43,046 nt of DNA from Kiritimatiellia bacterium (GTDB lineage: Bacteria > Verrucomicrobiota > Kiritimatiellia > CAIQIC01 > Lenti-01): positions 1-43,046 of the forward strand of contig JAFTAH010000140.1 of NCBI GenBank assembly GCA_017458625.1, given 5' to 3'. Shown here piece by piece: positions 1 through 8,412 of the stretch. The position numbers and the translations under genes were made by a program. Numbering within the stretch: the first letter of the stretch is position 1; each line of letters opens with the position of its first letter. Below the pieces are notes generated by a model, which saw only the letters and a list, made by a program, of their open reading frames with translations, had not been told where the DNA came from and made no database searches.

Positions 1-159
1 GGACTCCTTTGTATGGGTTGGTTACCCACATATCATGCCACGCCCGGACCGCCGATGCAAGAAGAATTTTCAACGGCTTTCAAGAAAATCCGCCCCCTTG
101 CCGACCTCCCTGCGGGTAAAGCCCGAAGAGATACGGCTCGAACGTGGAAAGTCGGGCTA

Positions 160-185
160 GCCCGGCTACCCCCGGGCCATTTTTT
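160..185 (+). terminator. Terminator-like hairpin near the left edge
   Basis: A 6-bp perfect stem (GCCCGG / CCGGGC, loop CTACCC) is followed by CA and a run of six T. This looks like a rho-independent terminator for a plus-strand gene lying left of the window. I cannot support any gene in 1-158, and the rest of 1-301 holds only this hairpin and a short tandem repeat. Confidence 0.35.
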
Positions 186-240
186 GTCCTCTTCCTGCCT
201 CCCTGTCTTTGTGTTTCTGCGTGCGGCCGCTCCGCCGCCC

Positions 241-294
241 GTCCCGCCAGTCCCGCGCGTCCCGCCAGTCCCCCCCGTCTCGCCAGTCCCCCCC
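241..294. repeat. 9-bp minisatellite, six units
   Basis: Six consecutive 9-bp units in strict register: GTCCCGCCA, GTCCCGCGC, GTCCCGCCA, GTCCCCCCC, GTCTCGCCA, GTCCCCCCC. It lies just downstream of the stop codon of the minus-strand gene at 302-1066. The same unit type recurs on that gene's other side (1089-1284), at 28601-28654 and inside gyrA (27031-27084). Confidence 0.85.
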
Positions 295-301
295 TTCTTT
301 T

Positions 302-1066
302 TCATTCTCCGTCCTCCACCGTCCGCGTCCCCTTGCAGTCGGGATAGCCGCTGCAACTCCAGAACGGATTTCCCGCGTTGCGCCCCTTTTTCGCGACCAC
401 CTTGCGCATTGTCCGGCCGCACTCCGGGCATTTCGGTGCGCCATCGGCAATGGACGCCACGTCACGCTGCTCCAGCCGCGCGGCGGTCATCCGCTCCGTG
501 AAGCCGCCCTTTTCGCGGAACTCCTCACCTGCAGCCCCGATCTGGCGCGTAAGGAGCGAGCAGGCCCGGTCAATCGTCACGAGCGCAGCATTCGCCGCAA
601 CCAGCGGATCTTCCGCCTCCAGCCACGGCGCGAACCGCCGCCGCATTCCCATGAGGTATTCCGCATACTCGTGGCGCGCATTCTCCCCCATGTCGCCACC
701 GTAGAGGTCCAGCCGCAGCGCCTTGAAACGCACCGCCTCCGGATTCGCCGCCGCCCAGGGCGAGACCCCGTGCCCGACAAGATACGCCTCGTAGTCGCCC
801 GCCAGCTCCTCCAGCGACCCTCTCGCCACGTCGTAGAGCCTCAGTTCCGTTTCCTTGGACGTACCTGCCCGCGACGACCCTTCCACGAGATTCTGCCGCG
901 CGGAACGCGCCGCCCCGATCATCTGCCCGACCGTCTTCCCGAGCGGGTCGTTCCGATACGAATAGTTCCGCTCGCAGAACACTTCCGTGGCGTGATAGAC
1001 GAGACAGACATAGCCAAACGTGAGCGTCTTCCGATAACCGCCATGCTTCCCGACAATCGCAATCAT
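302..1066 (-). CDS. Four-helix-bundle protein with C-terminal zinc ribbon
   Basis: The 254-residue product has two parts. Residues about 45-110 resemble the four-helix-bundle family that includes 23S rRNA intervening-sequence proteins (helical, with a NLVEGSSRAGTSKE stretch). Residues 213-244 form a topoisomerase-type zinc ribbon with C213, C216, C238 and C244. This architecture matches proteins described as having a four-helix-bundle suffix domain. Biochemical function is unknown; nucleic-acid binding is an inference from the ribbon. The ATG at 1066 is preceded by GGAGGG at 5 nt spacing, and a good promoter lies at 1149-1177. The gene is bracketed by 9-bp minisatellites and sits divergently from an MmeI-like methylase relic, a setting that suggests an accessory or defence-associated locus. 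Confidence 0.8.
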   Translation of the reverse strand: MIAIVGKHGGYRKTLTFGYVCLVYHATEVFCERNYSYRNDPLGKTVGQMIGAARSARQNLVEGSSRAGTSKETELRLYDVARGSLEELAGDYEAYLVGHGVSPWAAANPEAVRFKALRLDLYGGDMGENARHEYAEYLMGMRRRFAPWLEAEDPLVAANAALVTIDRACSLLTRQIGAAGEEFREKGGFTERMTAARLEQRDVASIADGAPKCPECGRTMRKVVAKKGRNAGNPFWSCSGYPDCKGTRTVEDGE

Positions 1067-1088
1067 TCATGCCCTCCTGCTGATGAGG

Positions 1089-1284
1089 GACTGGCGCGAC
1101 GGGCGCAGACTGGCGAGACCGATCTTCTTATCTCTTTCATCGCCCCCCACCTTAATATTGTACATTTGTTCTGTCAACCCCGTTTTGCCCCCCCTGTCTC
1201 TCACGTCCCATTCGTCCCCCCCTTCCGCCAGTCTCGCCCGCCTCGCCAGCCCCGCCAGTCTCGCCCGCCCCGCTTGTCCCCGCC
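1089..1284. repeat. 9-bp minisatellites in both orientations
   Basis: At 1089-1116 units of the form GACTGGCGN occur on the plus strand, which is the inverse of the main unit. At 1205-1284 about nine units of the form GTCYCGCCM follow (one is 8 bp). Between them lies the AT-rich promoter of the minus-strand gene. Nothing else codes between 1067 and 1363. Confidence 0.7.
1149..1177 (-). promoter_or_regulatory. Sigma-70-like promoter for the four-helix gene
   Basis: On the minus strand TTGACA (1177-1172) is separated by exactly 17 bp from TAAGGT (1154-1149), about 80 bp upstream of the ATG at 1066. The spacer is AT-rich in a very GC-rich neighbourhood. It is the best consensus -35 box in the window. 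Confidence 0.55.
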
Positions 1285-1363
1285 CCGCCCCCGTGCTTCA
1301 GAAGCCCCCCCTCTTCTTTCCCTCTTCCCCTCCGCCCCCGCCTCGGCTAGACTTTCTCTTGCC

Positions 1364-1671
1364 ATGCCAACCCCGCTCTCCCCCGCCGAACAAACCGCCG
1401 CCGCCAAGGACTTCGCCGCCTTCTGGCAAGGAAAAGGCTACGAAAAAGGCCAAAACCAGCCGTTCTGGCTCGACCTCCTGCGCCTCCTCGGCGTGGACAC
1501 CCCTCCGCAGACCTCTACGCCCCCTTGGCCATGCCCCCCGACCTCCTCGCGGCCCACCGCGCGAACGACCGCACCGTCATGTTGGCCTACGGCTTCGACC
1601 TGAAAATGACCAAATCAGACTGCGTTGCCGAATTCTTCAAACTCGACGAAACGCTTTCCAACCGCCCATGA
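1364..1671 (+). pseudogene. Relic of an MmeI-like DNA methyltransferase/restriction enzyme
   Basis: The ATG at 1364 opens a frame whose product resembles the N-terminus of MmeI-type (type IIL) class I SAM-dependent DNA methyltransferases: KDFAAFWQGKGYEKGQNQPF followed by WLDLLRLLGVDTP. After about 48 codons the frame is lost near 1507. A second frame from 1510 to the TGA at 1669-1671 then reads like the C-terminus of the same family (DLYAPLAMPPDLLAAHRAND, then VMLAYGF and a CVAEFFKL tail). Full-length members are roughly 900-1000 residues, so the methylase core, target-recognition and nuclease parts are missing. The simplest reading is one large out-of-frame internal deletion. The family call is by recall of its conserved ends and has not been tested by a database search. 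The relic's stop overlaps the ATG of the next gene (ATGA). Confidence 0.72.
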
Positions 1672-3245
1672 AACGCAACATGAACGAACCATTGCGCCAA
1701 AAACTCACAACCATGACGCCGGAGGACTTGTTGAAGTGGACGGACCCACGCATAGCGGAACGCGGATTCCGCTATTTAGACAACGTCTTGGAATTGCACG
1801 ATGCGGACGAATCCGGCCTCCTAGCGAAAGTACAGGGTACCGACAAGTACTTCACCCGGGTTTTTCTGGATGCCGAAGGATTCCTGTCCTCTGAGTGTTC
1901 TTGCCCGGTTGCTTTCCGGTGCAAACATGCCGTCGCGACCATTCTTTCCGCTTCCCGGGAGCTTAAAAATGTCGCCGTACTGCCCAAGTGTTCCGCCGAC
2001 TCCCTCGCCAAGGCGGAATTGGCCATTGAAAACGCGATGAAGCGCAAAACTGCCGACGAACTTTCCGCCCCCGAAAAGCACAAGAACCCAATCAAGGAGA
2101 AGGAACGGCGAGAGGCCGAATACCAGGCCATGGGGGAACGCATGCGCATCGAGCGCACGACCCTTTTTGCCGGATTCATCGAACGGGCGGAAGCTCTCGA
2201 AAAACGGCAGGACCTCGAGGGAATGCTCTCGCTGGTCGAGGAAGCCTGCTCGCATACGGACGAAGATTTCCACATTGAGCCTTATGGAAGGGAGCTTCAA
2301 AACCTGTTCAGCCGGTTCGTGGAAATCGCGCGGCGAGCAATTGCGTCCAGTCCCATGCCAAACGTGGAACGCCTCCTGTGGGCTCACCGACTCGAGACCC
2401 CATACCGCTACTACGAAACCGGAGCTCTGGGAAGCTGGTTCTGGAACGAGCGACAATCGAAATGTGTTTCGTCCGGTGAATGGCGGCAAGTGGCGGAAAT
2501 CCTCTCGCGGGAACTTGCCGAAACTCCTGAGGAACACCTCCGACACAATTTCCACGAGGTTTGCGCTGATGTCGACGACGCCATGACAGCCTTCTTCCGG
2601 GCCGGATGCGCACAGGAAGCCGCCGATATTTGCGCCCGCTATGCACGCTATACCGAATGTTATTCCCAAGCAGCCGACCTTCTACTCACCCAAGGGCAGA
2701 TGGCCGAAGCCAAGACCGTACTGCAAACCGGCATCGCCGCCGCCGCCATCGGCGATGACGACATCGGCAATTGCGCCCCGTATGCCGACCAATACGCCGG
2801 AATCCTGGCACGGGAAGGAAAACATGCCCTCGCCACGACCATCCTCGCCGCCGCTTTCCTTTTTCGCGCGGGAAACTATGCGGGAAAACGCACGCGCGAA
2901 TTGTTCGATGCCGTCATCGCCGAAGCGACCAAAGCCGGCGTGGCTGAAGAAACCCGGAAAGCCCTTCGTCACGCCCTGGAATGGGGACTCGTTCCAAAAC
3001 CCCTCGCCCAACACGGCCCCTCCCGCTTTGCCTGGTTCCGGACCGATGCCACTCCGCCCCCCGTTCCGCCTTGGCCCCTCCCGCCATTGCCCGGAGATTT
3101 GTCCTTGTCCTTGTCCGAAGACCTCTGGCAAGGCAAAAACGATTGGTCTGCAGACAAGGCCTTGCTTGCAGAAATTGACTCCTCTGGCGGCTTCTCGTCC
3201 ACCAGCACGGCGTCACAACCTTCTCCAAGCGCTCCCCACATCTGA
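1668..3245 (+). CDS. SWIM zinc-finger domain protein
   Basis: The 525-residue product has a SWIM-type CxC...CxH motif (C77, C79, C85, H87 in SECSCPVAFRCKHAVATIL). SWIM modules bind zinc and are implicated in DNA or protein binding. The long helical C-terminal part (about 170-470) has repeated Ala-rich helices reminiscent of TPR-like repeats, and the last 50 residues are a Pro/Ser-rich low-complexity tail. The start at 1668 overlaps the methylase relic's stop (ATGA), suggesting former translational coupling; an in-frame ATG at 1680 is the alternative, and neither has a strong Shine-Dalgarno sequence. Base composition is less extreme than in the gyrase genes. A second SWIM protein, fused to SNF2, is encoded at 16398. 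Its precise function is unknown. Confidence 0.8.
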   Translation: MKRNMNEPLRQKLTTMTPEDLLKWTDPRIAERGFRYLDNVLELHDADESGLLAKVQGTDKYFTRVFLDAEGFLSSECSCPVAFRCKHAVATILSASRELKNVAVLPKCSADSLAKAELAIENAMKRKTADELSAPEKHKNPIKEKERREAEYQAMGERMRIERTTLFAGFIERAEALEKRQDLEGMLSLVEEACSHTDEDFHIEPYGRELQNLFSRFVEIARRAIASSPMPNVERLLWAHRLETPYRYYETGALGSWFWNERQSKCVSSGEWRQVAEILSRELAETPEEHLRHNFHEVCADVDDAMTAFFRAGCAQEAADICARYARYTECYSQAADLLLTQGQMAEAKTVLQTGIAAAAIGDDDIGNCAPYADQYAGILAREGKHALATTILAAAFLFRAGNYAGKRTRELFDAVIAEATKAGVAEETRKALRHALEWGLVPKPLAQHGPSRFAWFRTDATPPPVPPWPLPPLPGDLSLSLSEDLWQGKNDWSADKALLAEIDSSGGFSSTSTASQPSPSAPHI

Positions 3246-3292
3246 CCACTCTCCCCCTGCGTTGATTGGCGCACGCGGCGGGAACTTGGAGA

Positions 3293-3562
3293 TCAGCCCC
3301 CCGGGAAGGACTCCTCGTGACCCCGCCCGCTCAACTCCCGCAATCTTGCGTCCAACCGATCGCGCCGCTTCATCAGCTCCTGCCGTTCAAACTCCGCAAA
3401 GGCCGCGTGCCCCAGCGGCGTCAGCCAGAAAACGACCGCCGCAACCCCGATTCCCCCGAACACCGCCAGCGCGGTGAAAAACAGAACCTTGTGGAAAAAC
3501 ACGCCCGTCACCAGTAGCGTCACCGCCGTGGACAGGGCCCATCTTTTCATAAACGTTTTCAT
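3293..3562 (-). CDS. Small two-TM membrane protein
   Basis: The product is 89 residues from the ATG at 3562; a GTG at 3580 would add six residues. Two hydrophobic segments are visible: WALSTAVTLLVTGVFF and LFFTALAVFGGIGVAAVVFW. They are followed by a charged helical tail (FERQELMKRRDRLDARLREL) that is probably cytoplasmic. No family is recognised. It is convergent with the SWIM gene, whose stop is 47 bp away. No clear ribosome binding site is seen, so the gene is supported mainly by its plausible transmembrane composition. Confidence 0.5.
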   Translation of the reverse strand: MKTFMKRWALSTAVTLLVTGVFFHKVLFFTALAVFGGIGVAAVVFWLTPLGHAAFAEFERQELMKRRDRLDARLRELSGRGHEESFPGG

Positions 3563-3646
3563 CAGAGATGAAACTACCACATGATCGACGGAACCATCAA
3601 TAACAATGTCGAAGTCAACGCGGTCCGCTCTCAGAGCGGAGCCGAA

Positions 3647-5350
3647 TCATCTTCCGCCTGGGCGTTGCCCATTGGCAGCGGGCGCAGAAGAAGAGGAATT
3701 GACGAAGGAGTCGAGGTAGAGGTGGGTAGGAGTGCGGGGGGAGGAGGAGAGAGGGGCGGGGGTGGTGGGAGAGGGGGAAAGGGGATGGCGGGAGAGGTAG
3801 GTGGATTCGACGGCGTCAAGCCAGGCGGTGCGGTCGTGCTGGCGGGCGAGGTAGGCCTGGTGGAGGGACTGGGCGCGATGCCAGAGCTGGGTGAGGGTCA
3901 GGTCCCAGGCGTCGTCGCTGAGAGGGGCGGAGGGGTCTGCGCGCTTGGGGGTGCGGCGGAAGAGGCGTCGCTCGGGCAGAGCTTCAGGAGGATGGCGGAA
4001 GTACTCGAAGTAGGCCTCGTAGGCGGAGCAGACGTTCTGCAGGACGGGAGAGGCCTCGGTGCGGGAGGCAATGAGGAAGGAACGGAGAGCCGTGGCAAGC
4101 GGAGCGGCCCAGGTGGTGTTGCGGAAAGCCACCAGGTCGGCGGCGGCAAGTTCGGAGGGAGCGTCGGGGGGCAGGTTCTCGACCCACTCGGCAGGGTGGA
4201 CGACCAGCGTGCGGAGCAGGTTCTGCTCCATGGCATAGTCGCGGCCGCCGGTGCGCATGGGGGCATTGGCGGAACGTTCGTCGCCAGCATCAGGCTGGCA
4301 CCAGGAGGCCAGGAAGGTCTGCCATTCGTCCTCGGGGGGGCGGTTGCGGAAGCGAGCCGAAAAAGTGGTGGTCACGAAGGCGATGTCTGGGGTAATGCCG
4401 CGGACGATGGCGTCCAGGAGCGGGGCAAAGGCGTCGCCCGGGGCCTGCTCCTGCGGGCAGAGGAAGTCGACGGCGGCCTGGGCGTAGGCCTTTTCGCGCC
4501 AACGGCCCGGGGGAAGGCGTTGAAGCTTGAGGACATCGGCGAAGGTCATGGGAGAGCGGCCCGGGGAGGAAAGTTCCATGGCGACCCACTCGCGGTTGCG
4601 GGCGGCGACGGAGGGGAGGAGCGATTGCGCAATTCCCGCCGAGAGCCAGTCGGGTGGCCGCGGGCCAATGCCCGTGCGGCGGGCGCGCGGGATCAGGGCG
4701 GCGGCGCAGCGGGTCAGAAGGGTGGCGGCGAGGGCGACCTGGAGGTCTTCGGAGTCGAGCACGGCGGGGGGCGGGGTGGCGATACGCTGGTAGAAGCGGC
4801 CGCCTTCCCAGCCCTGCATCCGGCGATAGCCCTGGGCGGTGCTGTTCGTCGGTGGAACGGCAATGCCGATGACCTGGCCCTGGCCAAGCCAAGGGGTGGT
4901 GCGGCCCAGCCGTTTCTCGATGGCGGTGGTCCAGCGTTCGATTTCCTCGGCCAGATGCAGGTTTTCGGCGGAGGTCATGCCGCCGACGATGAAGCGGCCG
5001 TCGTGGGTGTGGATGGCGGTCCGGGAGGGGGTTTGCGGAGGCAGCGGAACCGAAGAGAAGACGCCGGGCACGCCGCTGGCGTTGGTGGTGCCGGGAGGTG
5101 CGAGAGGATAGTCGCCGGAGGTGACGGCAGGCAGGGCAACGGATGGAGTCGTCGGGGCCGTGGCCAGAGCGTTAGCGCCAGCGGCTGGCGGCGAGGTATC
5201 TCCCGGGGGAAAATAGGGCACCAGCATGCCCGAGGCGATACTGTCCTCGGCCCGCGTCACCTGCGGCGCGAGGCAGCCGACGGCAACAACCAGCCGCAAG
5301 ACGAGCGCCGACAGGGAAAGATGGACGCTAGGGGACGAGGTGGGTTCCAT
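3647..5350 (-). CDS. Exported (probable lipo-) protein of unknown function
   Basis: The 567-residue product begins with a signal peptide: hydrophobic residues 11-25 end in VVAVGC, giving a possible lipobox at C26, with an alternative signal-peptidase-I site after TRA. A Pro/Thr/Ala-rich linker follows (about 40-110), then a mostly helical domain (110-530) and a Ser/Pro-rich C-terminal tail. No catalytic motif such as HExxH or GxSxG is visible and I recognise no family. The ATG at 5350 lies 23 nt inside the 3' end of the carbamate kinase gene, so the two are probably co-transcribed and translationally coupled. A longer frame reaches 5410 but would lack the N-terminal signal. The tail may be surface-exposed. 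Confidence 0.6.
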   Translation of the reverse strand: MEPTSSPSVHLSLSALVLRLVVAVGCLAPQVTRAEDSIASGMLVPYFPPGDTSPPAAGANALATAPTTPSVALPAVTSGDYPLAPPGTTNASGVPGVFSSVPLPPQTPSRTAIHTHDGRFIVGGMTSAENLHLAEEIERWTTAIEKRLGRTTPWLGQGQVIGIAVPPTNSTAQGYRRMQGWEGGRFYQRIATPPPAVLDSEDLQVALAATLLTRCAAALIPRARRTGIGPRPPDWLSAGIAQSLLPSVAARNREWVAMELSSPGRSPMTFADVLKLQRLPPGRWREKAYAQAAVDFLCPQEQAPGDAFAPLLDAIVRGITPDIAFVTTTFSARFRNRPPEDEWQTFLASWCQPDAGDERSANAPMRTGGRDYAMEQNLLRTLVVHPAEWVENLPPDAPSELAAADLVAFRNTTWAAPLATALRSFLIASRTEASPVLQNVCSAYEAYFEYFRHPPEALPERRLFRRTPKRADPSAPLSDDAWDLTLTQLWHRAQSLHQAYLARQHDRTAWLDAVESTYLSRHPLSPSPTTPAPLSSSPRTPTHLYLDSFVNSSSSAPAANGQRPGGR

Positions 5351-6272
5351 TGCGACCGGCAATGGCTTCTTCCAGAAGGTGGGGCTGGGTGATGATGACC
5401 TCGCGGCCACCGGCCTTGAGGAAGTCGATGGCAGCGGCGATCTTGGGACCCATCGACCCGGCGGGGAACTGGCCTTCGGCGAGGTATTTCTCGGCTTCGG
5501 CGATGGTCAGGCGGTCGAGTTCTCGCTGGGTGGGCTTCTTGAAGTCGATGGCGACCTTGTCGACGCCGGTGGAGATGATGAAGAGGTCGGCGTGGAGATT
5601 CTTGGCGAGGAGGCAGGAGGCGAGATCCTTGTCGATGACGGCGGCGCGGCCCTCCAGGGAACCGGCGGCGTCGCGCACGACGGGAATGCCGCCGCCGCCC
5701 ACGGCAATGACGACGACGCCCTTGTCGAGGAGCAGGCGGATGGTTTCCTCCTCGATGATGGAAATGGGCTTGGGAGAGGCGACGACCCGGCGCCAGCCCC
5801 GTCCGGCATCCTCCTTGAGAATCCAGCCGTTCTCGGCCTCGTAGCGCTTGGCCTCGTCTTCGGTGTAGAATGGGCCGATGGGCTTGGTGGGCGCGGAGAA
5901 GGCGGGATCGGCAGGGTCGACCTCCACCTGGGTCACGACAGTGGCAATCTGGCGCGAGATGCCCCGGTGGCGGAGCTCGTTGGCGAGGGTCTGTCCGACC
6001 TGGTAGCCGATGGCACCCTGGGTGTCGGCGACGCAGGACTCGAGGGGTACCTCGTGGAGGCGGTCCTTGGCAAGGTCGCTCCGCAACAGGATGAAGCCGA
6101 CCTGGGGGCCGTTGCCATGCGTGATGACGACGCGGTAGCCGGCGGCGACGAGGGCCGCAATGTGCTTCGAGGTCTCACCTGCGGCACGGTACTGGTCAAA
6201 AACCGTCCGCTTCGAGTTGTCCGCGATGAGCGAGTTGCCACCAATTGCGATGACCGCCAAAGGTTGTTTCAT
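5328..6272 (-). CDS. arcC: Carbamate kinase
   Basis: This 314-residue cytosolic enzyme interconverts carbamoyl phosphate plus ADP with carbamate plus ATP, the ATP-yielding last step of the arginine deiminase or agmatine deiminase pathways. It matches the amino-acid-kinase fold throughout: N-terminal AIGGNSLI, THGNGPQVG, the VAVGGGGIPV glycine loop, DKDLAS and the C-terminal AGSMGPKI. Length is normal for the family (about 310). The ATG is preceded by AGGAGG at 8 nt. arcA, arcB and agmatine genes are absent here, so its pathway cannot be fixed. It lies 95 bp downstream of trxA on the same strand, with a strong hairpin between them, and overlaps the start of the exported protein downstream. Confidence 0.95.
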   Translation of the reverse strand: MKQPLAVIAIGGNSLIADNSKRTVFDQYRAAGETSKHIAALVAAGYRVVITHGNGPQVGFILLRSDLAKDRLHEVPLESCVADTQGAIGYQVGQTLANELRHRGISRQIATVVTQVEVDPADPAFSAPTKPIGPFYTEDEAKRYEAENGWILKEDAGRGWRRVVASPKPISIIEEETIRLLLDKGVVVIAVGGGGIPVVRDAAGSLEGRAAVIDKDLASCLLAKNLHADLFIISTGVDKVAIDFKKPTQRELDRLTIAEAEKYLAEGQFPAGSMGPKIAAAIDFLKAGGREVIITQPHLLEEAIAGRNGTHLVP

Positions 6273-6302
6273 GGGGTATCCTCCTATGTCCTGATGCCGG
6301 GA

Positions 6303-6336
6303 ATGACCCCGCCGGCCCTCCGGGCCGGAAGGTCAT
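6303..6336 (-). terminator. Hairpin between trxA and arcC
   Basis: A 34-nt interrupted palindrome has outer arms ATGACC / GGTCAT and inner arms CCGGCCC / GGGCCGG around a TCC loop. It sits in the 95-bp gap between the trxA stop and the arcC start. There is no T-run on either strand, so it is more likely an mRNA-processing or attenuating hairpin than a classic intrinsic terminator. Confidence 0.4.
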
Positions 6337-6367
6337 GAATCCAACGTTGAAAGGCTGCGGCCAGCGG

Positions 6368-6673
6368 CTAGGCCTGGTTGAGGGCCTCGACGAGCACTGC
6401 GGCCTGGCGAACACCGACGAACGACTGCACTTGCCTGCCATCCTTGAAGATGACGAGGTAGGGGATCGTGTTGACGCCGAACTGGGCGGCGAGATCCGGG
6501 TTGTCGTCGACATTGACCTTGCCGACCTTGACGCCGGGCAGCTGCTGGGCCACCTGCTCAAGAATGGGACCCTGCATGCGGCAAGGGCCGCACCACGGGG
6601 CCCAGAAGTCGACGAGGACCGTGCCTTGCGCGGTAAAATCCCCAAAGATGCTTGCATCGAGTTCTGTGCTCAT
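6368..6673 (-). CDS. trxA: Thioredoxin
   Basis: This 101-residue cytosolic dithiol-disulfide oxidoreductase carries the canonical active site WCGPC (W27, C28, C31) within [11 protein letters not shown]. Other conserved positions are the substrate-loop [12 protein letters not shown] (cis-Pro71) and a VNVDDNP segment. Length is typical. It reduces protein disulfides using thioredoxin reductase, which is not in the window. The ATG at 6673 has GGGAG about 7 nt upstream and a promoter at 6718-6745. The gene is divergent from dnaB, so the two share a compact 170-bp intergenic region, and it is followed by arcC on the same strand. Confidence 0.97.
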   Translation of the reverse strand: MSTELDASIFGDFTAQGTVLVDFWAPWCGPCRMQGPILEQVAQQLPGVKVGKVNVDDNPDLAAQFGVNTIPYLVIFKDGRQVQSFVGVRQAAVLVEALNQA

Positions 6674-6717
6674 GTCTGTCTCCCATCGTCGCCGGGTTCT
6701 TCGGCAACGCTGGCAAA

Positions 6718-6745
6718 ATCCTATCATGCCCATCCGAAAGCGCAA
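6718..6745 (-). promoter_or_regulatory. Putative trxA promoter
   Basis: On the minus strand TTGCGC (6745-6740) and TAGGAT (6723-6718) are 16 bp apart, about 45 bp upstream of the trxA ATG. The TTGCGN -35 type is the same as that found upstream of gyrB, dnaG and the LysM gene, which strengthens the call. Confidence 0.45.
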
Positions 6746-6804
6746 GGGGGAAAAGCAGGAAGGCAAGGAATGGGGTGGGGAACGGGGGCGGCTGGGGTTT
6801 CGCC

Positions 6805-6834
6805 TTGAAGGGGGGGCGGGGGGCGGGGTAGGAT
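6805..6834 (+). promoter_or_regulatory. Putative leaderless promoter of dnaB
   Basis: TTGAAG (6805-6810), an 18-bp G-run spacer and TAGGAT (6829-6834). The dnaB ATG is at 6843, nine bases after the -10 box. Initiation at the usual distance would therefore leave a 5' leader of only one or two nucleotides, and there is no Shine-Dalgarno sequence. Confidence 0.45.
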
Positions 6835-6842
6835 GGACGGGT

Positions 6843-8264
6843 ATGGCAACCGCAAGACCCAATGACTCCACCGAGCGTCCGCATCCCGCCGTGAGGGCGG
6901 GGGAGCGGGTGCCGCCGTCCAGCATCGATGCCGAGCAGGGGCTGCTCGGGTGCGTCCTGCTGGAGTCCGCCACGCTCGTCGACCGCTGCATCGAGCAGCA
7001 TCTCACGCCGGAGGCGTTCTTCCTCGACGCGCATCGCGAGATTTTTGACACCATTTTGCGAATGCACGAGCGGCACGAGCCCATCGACGTGCTGACGGTG
7101 ATCGGGCGGCTGCGGGAGGAGAACCGGCTGGAAGGGGTGGGCGGCGAGGAGACGCTGCTGGCGCTTTCGGAGGGGGTGGCGACCACGGCCCATGCCGGCT
7201 ACTTCATGGAGCGGGTGTACGACAACTATCTGCGCCGGCGCGTCATCGTCACCGCGACCAGCATCGTGGAGAGCTGCTACGATGCCGACATCGAGGCGAA
7301 GACGCTGCTGGGCCAGGCCGAGCAGGACATCCTGGCCATCGGCCAGGAGCGGCCGGGCGAGGACAAGTCGTGGGCCGCCATCGTCAAGTCGGAGTTCGGC
7401 GTCATCGAGAAGATCGCGCGGGAAAAGAAGGGGCTGACGGGGCTTTCCACGGGGTTCGTGGACCTGGACCGGCAGACGCTGGGGCTCCAGCCCGACAGCA
7501 TGATCGTGCTGGCGGCGCGGCCGTCGATGGGCAAGACGTCGCTGGCGCTCAACATCGCCGAAAACGTCGTGCTGGGGGCGCGGCACCAGCCGCCGCGGGC
7601 GGTGGCGGTGTTCTCGCTCGAAATGAGCGCGGACGCGCTGGCCCGCCGCATGCTCTGCGGCTATGCGGGGGTGTCCGCCTTCGACCTCGCGAAGGGCAAG
7701 GTGAACCGCGACGACGTGCCGAAGCTTTCCGGAGCGGCGGACGTGCTGTCGAAGGCACCCATCTTCATCGACGACACGCCTGGGCTCGAGGTGGCCGAGT
7801 TGCGGGCGCGGGCGCGGCGGCTGCGGCACCGCGAGGACATCGCGCTGGTGGTCATCGACTATCTCCAGCTGCTCCACTACTCCAAGTTCGCACGGGATGG
7901 CCTGCAACGCGAGACGGCGGCCATTTCGCAGGGCATCAAGGAGATGGCGAAGGAGCTGGGCATCCCGGTGCTGATTCTTTCGCAGCTGAACCGCGCCGCC
8001 GAAACGCGCGACGCGAAGTCCGGCAAGCCCATGCTTTCGGACCTGCGCGACTCCGGGGCCATCGAGCAGGACGCCGACATCGTGATGTTGCTGCGGCGGC
8101 CGTCGCGCTACGAGAACGATCCCGACCATGACGACGAACGGCTGGCCATCGTGGACATCGCCAAGAACCGCAACGGGCCCATCGGGAAGGTGCGGATGGA
8201 CTTCGACGGGGCCTTGACGCGCTTTTCGGACCGCATCGAGGGCGTCGCCCCCGACGGAACTTGA
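6843..8264 (+). CDS. dnaB: Replicative DNA helicase DnaB
   Basis: This 473-residue hexameric 5'-3' helicase unwinds DNA at the fork and recruits primase. The N-terminal collar (about 25-125: [15 protein letters not shown]... with [12 protein letters not shown]) is followed by a RecA-like motor with Walker [27 protein letters not shown], Walker [13 protein letters not shown], the [10 protein letters not shown] motif and the [13 protein letters not shown] arginine-finger region. No intein is present, and length is normal. The ATG at 6843 is the first in-frame start before the conserved N-terminus and lies almost at the predicted transcription start. dnaG is in the same window at 37898-39850, about 30 kb away. 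The gene is followed by a 22-bp alternating purine-pyrimidine tract. Confidence 0.97.
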   Translation: MATARPNDSTERPHPAVRAGERVPPSSIDAEQGLLGCVLLESATLVDRCIEQHLTPEAFFLDAHREIFDTILRMHERHEPIDVLTVIGRLREENRLEGVGGEETLLALSEGVATTAHAGYFMERVYDNYLRRRVIVTATSIVESCYDADIEAKTLLGQAEQDILAIGQERPGEDKSWAAIVKSEFGVIEKIAREKKGLTGLSTGFVDLDRQTLGLQPDSMIVLAARPSMGKTSLALNIAENVVLGARHQPPRAVAVFSLEMSADALARRMLCGYAGVSAFDLAKGKVNRDDVPKLSGAADVLSKAPIFIDDTPGLEVAELRARARRLRHREDIALVVIDYLQLLHYSKFARDGLQRETAAISQGIKEMAKELGIPVLILSQLNRAAETRDAKSGKPMLSDLRDSGAIEQDADIVMLLRRPSRYENDPDHDDERLAIVDIAKNRNGPIGKVRMDFDGALTRFSDRIEGVAPDGT

Positions 8265-8286
8265 ACGCGCGTGCGCGTACGCGCGT
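8265..8286. repeat. Z-DNA-prone alternating tract after dnaB
   Basis: Twenty-two bases of strictly alternating purine-pyrimidine, mainly CG steps, arranged as ACGCGCGT, GCGCGT, ACGCGCGT. It starts immediately after the dnaB stop codon. The outer octamers can pair as a stem, but no T-run follows. Composition resembles the tract in front of gyrB. Confidence 0.6.
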
Positions 8287-8377
8287 GATCCGGGATTGCT
8301 CAAAGGCCTTGGCAGGTGCGGTTTTCCGCGTGTTTTCCGCCGTTTGAAAAAAAGTGGGAGGAGGGGGAGAAAAGGCG

Positions 8378-8406
8378 TTGCGTTCGGCGGTGGGGGGGGC
8401 TATGTT
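8378..8406 (+). promoter_or_regulatory. Putative leaderless promoter of the LysM gene
   Basis: TTGCGT (8378-8383), exactly 17 bp, then TATGTT (8401-8406). The ATG at 8413 sits where the transcript is expected to begin, so the mRNA would be leaderless. There is no Shine-Dalgarno sequence upstream of the ATG. Confidence 0.5.
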
Positions 8407-8412
8407 CCGTAC

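Noticed and set aside
13..501. A 162-codon frame at the left edge
   Set aside because: It runs through the terminator-like hairpin and the minisatellite and overlaps the 3' end of the better supported minus-strand gene.
1083..1667. N-terminal extension of the SWIM gene back to 1083
   Set aside because: The frame crosses the minisatellite and the methylase relic in another frame. Its residues are Pro/Ser/Arg low complexity without conservation signals.
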